Of a stretch of DNA of 6,193 nt, positions 1-6,193 are shown one piece after another. A program made the translations under genes and the position numbers. Every line of letters starts with the position of its first letter. Within the stretch, counting starts at the first letter, position 1. The notes beneath the pieces were generated by a model. That model worked only from the letters and a program-made list of their open reading frames with translations, ran no database searches and was not told where the DNA came from. Source of the stretch: Actinomycetota bacterium (GTDB lineage: Bacteria > Actinomycetota > Thermoleophilia > Solirubrobacterales > Solirubrobacteraceae); contig WLNG01000086.1 in the NCBI GenBank assembly GCA_009699915.1, positions 1-6,193 on the forward strand, written 5' to 3'.

Positions 1-548
1 CCGAGCTCATCGGTGCCCGCTCGAACCGCCGCCATCGGCCAGGACGCGGCTTCGAGGCGCTGCGCTACCGGTTTGAGGTCGTCAGCGACTACGGCGCCTT
101 CCGCGACCTTCAGCGCCACCGCATGCTCACCGTCCAGTGGCAGCGCCTGAGCCCGCATCTGGGCGCCGGCGTCCCTGATGAGCTCGAGTCCGCCGGCGTT
201 GCCGGCGAGTACCGGCGTGCGCTGGAGCTCTCGGCGGCCGAATGGGAGCGTCTCAGCGGCGAGGGCCGCACGCAGGAGGCGATCTACGCGCTCTGTCTCG
301 GTTACCGCATCCGTTACGTCCTCGACTGCAACGCGCGCGCGGCGATGCAGCTGATCGAGCTGCGTTCCGGTCGCGAGGGCCATCCGAGCTACCGCGCGGT
401 AGCCCACGAGATGCACCGTCAGATCGCCGAGGTCCACCCGGCGGTCGGCGCGGCGATGTCACACGTGGACACCGAGGCAGAGCCGCGTCTGGAGCGCATC
501 CTCAGCGAGATGCGCACCCAGGACAAGCTCGATGCGCTCGCCGACTGA
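1..548 (+). CDS. ThyX-like (FAD-dependent thymidylate synthase family) protein, C-terminal part
   Basis: The reading frame is open from base 3 to the TGA at 546-548, giving 181 residues; the start lies before the window. Visible landmarks are LIGARSNRRHRPGRGFE near the fragment start, DLQRHRMLTVQWQRLS at 35-50, and NARAAMQLIELRSG followed by GHPSYR at about 110-131. The RHR motif and the second Arg/Leu-rich helix match the ThyX family, which makes dTMP from dUMP using FAD, NADPH and methylene-tetrahydrofolate. The pattern resembles the larger actinobacterial proteins with two ThyX-type domains, of which this would be the second; this is from memory. The canonical signature is RHR, seven residues, then Ser. 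Here that position is Arg48, with the nearest Ser at 50, so canonical activity is uncertain. An internal ATG at 123 lies inside the RHR motif and is not a credible start. It faces acs with 6 bases between stops. Confidence 0.8.
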   Translation, partial: ELIGARSNRRHRPGRGFEALRYRFEVVSDYGAFRDLQRHRMLTVQWQRLSPHLGAGVPDELESAGVAGEYRRALELSAAEWERLSGEGRTQEAIYALCLGYRIRYVLDCNARAAMQLIELRSGREGHPSYRAVAHEMHRQIAEVHPAVGAAMSHVDTEAEPRLERILSEMRTQDKLDALAD

Positions 549-554
549 GCCCGC

Positions 555-560
<6 letters not shown>
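543..560. terminator. Possible bidirectional hairpin at the convergent thyX-like/acs junction
   Basis: Bases 543-549 pair with 554-560 around the loop CCCG, giving a stem of seven pairs. One pair (547/556) is G-U in the plus-strand RNA and a C-A mismatch in the minus-strand RNA. The stem contains both stop codons, TGA at 546-548 and the reverse-strand TAA at 555-557. There is no following T-run, so this is not a classic intrinsic terminator. An alternative outer stem pairs GCCGAC (540-545) with GTCGGC (564-569). A role in ending or separating the two opposing transcripts is inference. Confidence 0.3.
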
Positions 561-2531
<1,971 letters not shown>

Positions 2532-2577
2532 GGACAACTACTAGCACGAAGCGCGCCGTGCCTGCCGCCGCGTGGGG

Positions 2578-3522
2578 TCAGCCGCGCTTGCGCTTCTTGC
2601 GGCGCTGGTCCTGCGTGCTCTGCTGCTCAGGCTGCTGCGGCAGCTGGACGTCCGTGGGCGGCGGTGACGTCGCGCCGGCGCCGGCTGCTGCGGCTTCGCG
2701 TGCTGCGGCCTTACGGGCCTGCGTCTCCGCGGCGCTCGGCCAGGGCTCGGCCTTGCCGGTCTGCCAGGCCGGTACCGACGATGGCCAGCGCCCCGCGATC
2801 AGGAATCCGATCGCGCCGATCCAGAATGCCCGGATGATCCCCTGCTGATCGAGCGGCAGGACGAAGGTCGCGCCGGCGAGCATCCCGATGATCCCGATGA
2901 AGCGCGGCAGCAGGCCGGTCCGCATCGCATTGAGGCTGATCATCACGAGCGCGAACCCGAGGATGAACGAGCCGACCAGCTGGATGATCGTGCCGACGAT
3001 CATCGGGCCTCCCTGCAACGCGTCGAGCGCGTCGCTGTTGGTCGCGTTGGCAGCGAGATTCGCTCCCTCGACGACGCGCATGATCCCGATCACCATCGTG
3101 CCGATGGCGTAGGTCACGGCGCCGGTCGCAAGCGAGATCAGCACGCCCTGCGAGAGGGCGCCCGAGCGTGCCCGGGCCGCCCGGAAGAGGTAGGCGAGTG
3201 CGAAGTACAGGAGCAGCGCGCCGAGCGCGGAGAGCAGCGGGCCGGGGATGAACCTGAGCGGGTGGTCGCCGATGAACTGCAGCTGGAGCACCGCACGACC
3301 CGCGGGGAGGGGCTGACCGGCGGCGAGGTCCCGCAGCCCGTCGATGATGGTGACGGTCCGGTCCTCGTACTTGGGCATCGAGTTGAACGCGATGCTCGTC
3401 AGAAGCGCCCCGGCGAGGGTCATGATGGCGGCAAGCCAGGCCGCCACGGAGGCGCGGCTGCGATTCTCAGCCTCCCATGCGAGGGTCTCGCTCGGGGAGG
3501 TCGTAAGGGCTCCGGTAGTCAT
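2578..3522 (-). CDS. Multi-pass membrane protein of unknown function
   Basis: I do not recognise a named family. The protein is 314 residues from the ATG at 3520-3522; a TTG at 3529-3531 would add three residues. A short polar N-terminus is followed by about six hydrophobic segments near 25-46, 93-114, 123-147, 172-197, 207-224 and 230-245. The loop between the first two (about 47-92) is the longest outside the membrane. After the last segment comes a Trp/Pro-rich stretch, GRWPSSVPAWQTGKAEPWPS (244-263), then an Ala-rich region, a Pro/Gln-rich region and a strongly basic end, RRKKRKRG. The basic tail suggests a cytoplasmic C-terminus (positive-inside rule). No transporter or enzyme motif is visible. 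It is transcribed toward acs, 46 bases upstream, so a shared transcript is possible, but it does not resemble the ActP acetate permease or YjcH, which accompany acs elsewhere. It is divergent from the exported protein at 3610. Confidence 0.85.
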   Translation of the reverse strand: MTTGALTTSPSETLAWEAENRSRASVAAWLAAIMTLAGALLTSIAFNSMPKYEDRTVTIIDGLRDLAAGQPLPAGRAVLQLQFIGDHPLRFIPGPLLSALGALLLYFALAYLFRAARARSGALSQGVLISLATGAVTYAIGTMVIGIMRVVEGANLAANATNSDALDALQGGPMIVGTIIQLVGSFILGFALVMISLNAMRTGLLPRFIGIIGMLAGATFVLPLDQQGIIRAFWIGAIGFLIAGRWPSSVPAWQTGKAEPWPSAAETQARKAAAREAAAAGAGATSPPPTDVQLPQQPEQQSTQDQRRKKRKRG

Positions 3523-3609
3523 GCGGATCAAGAGTCTACGGAAGGCGGACTCGAACGGATGTCCGCATACTTCCGCGCTTTGCTAGCGAAGTGTGCGATC
3601 CTAAAGGTG
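3523..3609. promoter_or_regulatory. Divergent intergenic region, candidate promoters on both strands
   Basis: This is the only sizeable gap between divergent genes and must hold or overlap the promoters for both. On the minus strand, TAGACT (plus positions 3533-3538) fits the actinobacterial -10 form TANNNT; a transcript from it would begin a few bases before the membrane-protein ATG. On the plus strand, GATCCT at 3597-3602, preceded by TG at 3594-3595, is a weaker extended -10-like element that would start RNA at about 3609, giving an almost leaderless message. AAAGG at 3603-3607 is too close to the ATG at 3610 to act as a normal ribosome binding site. No convincing -35 box is seen for either. 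All of this is by eye. Confidence 0.35.
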
Positions 3610-5391
3610 ATGATCTCACTCAGAGCTAGGAAGGCTCGATCCGCCCCGCGGGTACAAATGGTCCTGTGCTCATTCGCGCTGGCGCTGATGGCCGCTCCCG
3701 CGGCGCAGGCTGCCGATATCGGATCGTCCAGCGGTCCGATCGTCAAGGCCGATACGAGCACGAAGCTCAGTTGCGCCGTGGACCATGCGCCGGCCGGCAG
3801 TCCGGTGCGAGGGTTCTTCCGTGACCTCGGCGACCGTTCCGCATGCGGGACCTTCCTCGCGGTCGCAGACACGCTCTACGCGCCCCTGCTTCCGCCTGCC
3901 TCGCGCCCCGCGACCCTGACCCAGTTCACCGCGGTCTCCCAGTCAGCGGTGAGCGGCACGGGAACGCTCAGCGATCCGTTCCTCGTTACGACCGTCGCTG
4001 ACGCCGGCGCGAGCGGGCTGCGCATCACGCAGACCGATTCCTACGTCGTCGGGCGTGAGAGCGTGCGCACCGACGTGCAGGTCACGAATACGACTGGGGG
4101 CACCAAGACCGCGAAGCTCTGGCGCGCGGGCGACTGCTTCCAGGACCAGAATTTCGACGGTTACGGCTCGCAGGGCACGCTCACGGGCGGGATCTCCTGC
4201 GTCGTCGGCGGCCGGCTGACCGGCCCGGGTACCGAGCTCATCGAGTGGTTCCCAATCTCCGCGGAGAGTGGGTCCTACCAGTCGACCTACTCGAACCTCT
4301 GGTCGAAGATCAACTTGCGCCAGCTCTTCTCGCCGTCGAGCTGCGACTGCGAGGCCTTCGGCGAAACCGCCTCCGGGCTGAGCTGGGACCTCACGCTCGC
4401 CGCGGGCGAGTCGGTGACGCGCTCGACCTTCATCACCTTCGCGCCGGACGGCAAGCAGGCGCTGACCATGACGAAGACGGCCAAGAGGTCGTCGACGCTC
4501 GTCGCCGGTACGACCGGCTACACGATCACCGTCTCAAACCCCAACACCGCCGCCGTCGTGCTCGACTCGATCACCGACGTGCTGCCGACCGGCTTCAGCT
4601 ATTACGAGGGCACCACCACCGGCGCGACGACTGCCGATCCGACTGAGAACGGCAACACGCTCACCTGGGAGCGCCCGATCCTCCTTCCGGCCGGCGGTAC
4701 CGCTTCGATCGCCTTCGACGTCGCCGTCTCCTCGACGCCTGGCACCTACACCGACACCGCCACCGCGGTGGCGCAGGCCGGGTATCCGGTCACCCCTACC
4801 GGCCCGACGGCACCGGTCACGGTGAATGACCTTCCTGCGGCGCAGCCGGAGTTCGGCAAGCAGGTTGTCGGCGAGGTCGAGTCGGGCGAAATCAAGATCC
4901 GCCGCCCGGATGGGACGCTCTTCACGCTCAAGGACGGTGACGCGATCCCGGTCGGCTCGACGATCGACACGCGCAAGGGCAAGCTTCGGATGGTCGCCGC
5001 GAACGACAAGAAGGGTGGCAAGGCCAACGCGCTCTTCTACGGAGGCGTCTTCACTGTGCGTCAGCAGTCCAAGCCGCTGCGCACGGTGCTGAAGCTCAGG
5101 CAGGAAATTGGTCTGAACGCCTGCCCGGCGATCTCCAAGAAGAGCAAGAAGGCTTCCGCGTCGAAGAAGCGCAAGCGGCGCTATCTCTGGGGCAACGGCA
5201 AGGGCCGTTTCCAGACCTCCGGCAGCTCCGGCGCAGCCATTGTGCGCGGAACGATCTGGTATGTCGAGGACTCGTGCTCGGGGACGCTCGTCAAGGTCAA
5301 GCGCGGCGTCGTCGAGGTCCGGGATTACGCCCGGCACAAGACCATCAAGGTCACCGCAGGGCACCAGTACCTGGCGCGCCGCGTCAAGTAG
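3610..5391 (+). CDS. Exported protein with DUF11 domain and FecR-like C-terminal domain
   Basis: The 593-residue protein begins with a Sec-type signal peptide: a basic n-region (RARKAR), a hydrophobic core (LCSFALALMAAPA) and a likely cut after AQA at 34. Residues 35-283 form a region of unknown function with QTDSYVVG (141-148) and WRAGDCF (171-177). Residues 284-408 match a DUF11 beta-sandwich, with YTITVSNPN and ITDVLPTGFSYYEG. Residues 422-590 are FecR-like: GDAIPVGSTIDT (443-454), then AAIVRGTIWYVED (542-554) and a VKRGVVEV strand. A Lys/Arg/Ser-rich loop (510-524) splits these halves. The mature part has eight cysteines (55, 79, 176, 197, 245, 247, 505, 556), an even number compatible with disulfides outside the cell. 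There is no membrane anchor, LPXTG motif or valid lipobox at Cys20. Alternative starts are ATG 3559, with GGAAGG 13 bases upstream but a long n-region, and ATG 3658, which loses the basic residues. The role is unknown; surface display or adhesion is a guess. Confidence 0.85.
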   Translation: MISLRARKARSAPRVQMVLCSFALALMAAPAAQAADIGSSSGPIVKADTSTKLSCAVDHAPAGSPVRGFFRDLGDRSACGTFLAVADTLYAPLLPPASRPATLTQFTAVSQSAVSGTGTLSDPFLVTTVADAGASGLRITQTDSYVVGRESVRTDVQVTNTTGGTKTAKLWRAGDCFQDQNFDGYGSQGTLTGGISCVVGGRLTGPGTELIEWFPISAESGSYQSTYSNLWSKINLRQLFSPSSCDCEAFGETASGLSWDLTLAAGESVTRSTFITFAPDGKQALTMTKTAKRSSTLVAGTTGYTITVSNPNTAAVVLDSITDVLPTGFSYYEGTTTGATTADPTENGNTLTWERPILLPAGGTASIAFDVAVSSTPGTYTDTATAVAQAGYPVTPTGPTAPVTVNDLPAAQPEFGKQVVGEVESGEIKIRRPDGTLFTLKDGDAIPVGSTIDTRKGKLRMVAANDKKGGKANALFYGGVFTVRQQSKPLRTVLKLRQEIGLNACPAISKKSKKASASKKRKRRYLWGNGKGRFQTSGSSGAAIVRGTIWYVEDSCSGTLVKVKRGVVEVRDYARHKTIKVTAGHQYLARRVK

Positions 5392-6124
5392 CCACTGCGC
5401 GCAGACGCTCGAGCGCCCCAGCCCGGTCGCAGTCCTCGCGGCGTAGCGCGCCGGGGAGCAGGCTGCTCACGCCCTCAGCGGCAAGCAGCGCAGCGCGCGT
5501 TGACTGCGGCCCGGTGAGCAGCACGAGCGGCTCCGCGATGCCACGCAGGTCTGCGCGGGTGAGCGGCAGCGTCGCCAGCCCGGCGTAGTCGGCGTAGAAG
5601 GCGTGGTGGTCGCGCTGCGCGAGCTCCTCGTCGCGGCCCGGTCGGTCCCGGAGCCAGCGGGCGACTCCTCCCTGCGGCCCGCCCGCCGCGATCGCGTCCT
5701 GCATCTCTCCGCGCTCGCCTGCGAGTTCGCGCGTGCTCTCTGGGGCGAACGCGTAGAGCGGCGGATCGACCAGCACGGCGCTCGCCACGAGCCCCGGGTG
5801 GCGCAGCAGGAGGTCCAGCAGGATCAGCGCCCCGAATCCCTCGCCCAGCGCGATCGCGCCTGCGGCCCCGAACGCACCGATCAGCGACGCGGCGTCCTCG
5901 GCCTGCTCGGCGACGGTCGTGCCGGCGTACGGTTCCGGCGCGCCGCTGCCGCGGTATCCCCGACGGGCATAGGCGATGGCCCTGACCGGCTCGGCGAGCT
6001 GCGCAGCCAGGCGCATCATGCGCTCGGGGCCGTCGGCCATGTCGTGCACGAGCAGGACGCTCGGCCCTTCTCCGACGACGTGGGCCTCCAGGTCGACTCC
6101 TGCTCCGGGGACGGTCAGCGGCAT
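5384..6124 (-). CDS. Alpha/beta-hydrolase-fold protein, probably catalytically inactive
   Basis: The 246-residue length and the order of elements fit the alpha/beta hydrolase fold: a strand VLLVHD (23-28), YARRGYRGSG (52-61) as in the usual RGxGxS segment, a nucleophile-elbow strand IALGEGFGALI (91-101), and LVASAVLVDPP (112-122). The elbow normally reads Gly-x-Ser-x-Gly, but here it is GEGFG with Gly96 (codon GGA) in the serine position. The residue after the oxyanion-region His27 is Asp28 rather than Gly. The loop after EPLVLLTG (198-205) has no Asp at the acid position, and the C-terminus has no histidine after SLLPGA (221-226). All three triad members therefore seem lost, while the frame is intact. 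It may bind a ligand or protein, or be decaying; the substrate cannot be named. Its stop overlaps the neighbouring exported-protein gene by 8 bases, tail to tail, and its start is only 15 bases from a divergent gene. Confidence 0.85.
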   Translation of the reverse strand: MPLTVPGAGVDLEAHVVGEGPSVLLVHDMADGPERMMRLAAQLAEPVRAIAYARRGYRGSGAPEPYAGTTVAEQAEDAASLIGAFGAAGAIALGEGFGALILLDLLLRHPGLVASAVLVDPPLYAFAPESTRELAGERGEMQDAIAAGGPQGGVARWLRDRPGRDEELAQRDHHAFYADYAGLATLPLTRADLRGIAEPLVLLTGPQSTRAALLAAEGVSSLLPGALRREDCDRAGALERLRAVAT

Positions 6125-6127
6125 GGC

Positions 6128-6133
6128 TACGAT
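6128..6133 (+). promoter_or_regulatory. Candidate -10 box for a leaderless transcript
   Basis: TACGAT fits the TANNNT form of actinobacterial -10 elements and ends six bases before the ATG at 6140. That spacing puts the transcription start on the A of the ATG, the arrangement described for leaderless messages in mycobacteria and Deinococcus. No -35 element is visible, and no Shine-Dalgarno site precedes the ATG, which agrees with a leaderless message. A six-base match with three fixed positions can occur by chance. Confidence 0.4.
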
Positions 6134-6139
6134 TGAAGC

Positions 6140-6193
6140 ATGGAAGGCATGGGTGGATTCGGGGATCTCTTCGGCGATCCTGAGGAGTTGCAG
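6140..6193 (+). CDS. N-terminus of an unidentified protein, cut by the window end
   Basis: From ATG 6140 the frame is open to the window edge and reads MEGMGGFGDLFGDPEELQ. The Gly/Met-rich start followed by an acidic segment recalls the N-termini of small YbaB/EbfC nucleoid-associated proteins, but 18 residues cannot establish that. A second in-frame ATG lies at 6149. Another frame starting at ATG 6123 is also open to the edge, so the choice rests mainly on the -10-like box at 6128-6133. It is divergent from the hydrolase-fold gene, with 15 bases between start codons. Confidence 0.4.
   Translation, partial: MEGMGGFGDLFGDPEELQ

Noticed and set aside
3580..3608. TTGCTA at 3580-3585 as a -35 box for the exported-protein gene
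   Set aside because: With 16-18 base spacing the -10 would fall on AAAGG-type sequence that does not fit, and with GATCCT the spacing is only 11 bases.
3262..3609. Upstream extension of the exported-protein frame back to 3262
   Set aside because: The extension overlaps the divergent membrane-protein gene, has no domain, and would bury the signal peptide more than 100 residues inside the protein.
3667..3669. Cys20 of the exported protein as a lipoprotein attachment site
   Set aside because: The preceding residues (QMVL) do not fit a lipobox, the hydrophobic core continues after the cysteine, and AQA at 32-34 is a good ordinary signal peptidase site.
4534..5364. A 276-codon minus-strand frame under the exported-protein gene
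   Set aside because: It lies antisense to clear DUF11 and FecR-like sequence and translates to Arg/Asp/Leu-rich text without motifs.
5603..6136. A 177-codon plus-strand frame opposite the hydrolase-fold gene
   Set aside because: It is the antisense shadow of a gene that has recognisable alpha/beta hydrolase fold segments. It has no domain of its own.
6123..6193. Alternative open frame from ATG 6123
   Set aside because: It overlaps the start codon of the divergent hydrolase-fold gene and lacks a ribosome binding site. The ATG at 6140 fits the -10-like box better. It cannot be fully excluded because both frames run off the window.

Overview
This is a GC-rich bacterial window, almost fully coding, with five substantial genes and the first codons of a probable sixth. 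Codon use, weak or absent Shine-Dalgarno sites and the protein types point to Actinobacteria. A tandem-type ThyX homologue and a secreted DUF11/FecR-like protein suggest Thermoleophilia (Solirubrobacterales-like). The lineage is inferred from remembered family resemblance, not from a search.

Layout: (1) 1-548 (+) is the C-terminal part of a divergent ThyX-like flavoprotein, cut by the window edge. (2) 555-2531 (-) is a full-length AMP-forming acetyl-CoA synthetase, facing the ThyX-like gene with 6 bases between stop codons. (3) 2578-3522 (-) is an unrecognised protein with about six membrane segments. It lies 46 bases upstream of acs on the same strand, so the two may share a transcript. (4) After a divergent intergenic region, 3610-5391 (+) encodes an exported protein with a cysteine-containing N-terminal region, a DUF11 beta-sandwich and a FecR-like C-terminal domain interrupted by a lysine/arginine-rich loop. 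(5) 5384-6124 (-) is an alpha/beta-hydrolase-fold protein that overlaps the previous gene by 8 bases tail to tail and lacks the catalytic residues of its family. (6) 6140-6193 (+) is the likely start of another gene, preceded by a -10-like box placed as expected for a leaderless transcript.

Only acetyl-CoA synthetase has a firm biochemical role here: activating acetate to acetyl-CoA. The genes do not form an obvious pathway. I see no mobile element, CRISPR array, tRNA, rRNA or long repeat. The most unusual items are the architecture of the exported DUF11/FecR-like protein, the apparent hydrolase pseudoenzyme and the altered ThyX signature. I did not find convincing evidence of a wholly new multi-gene system.
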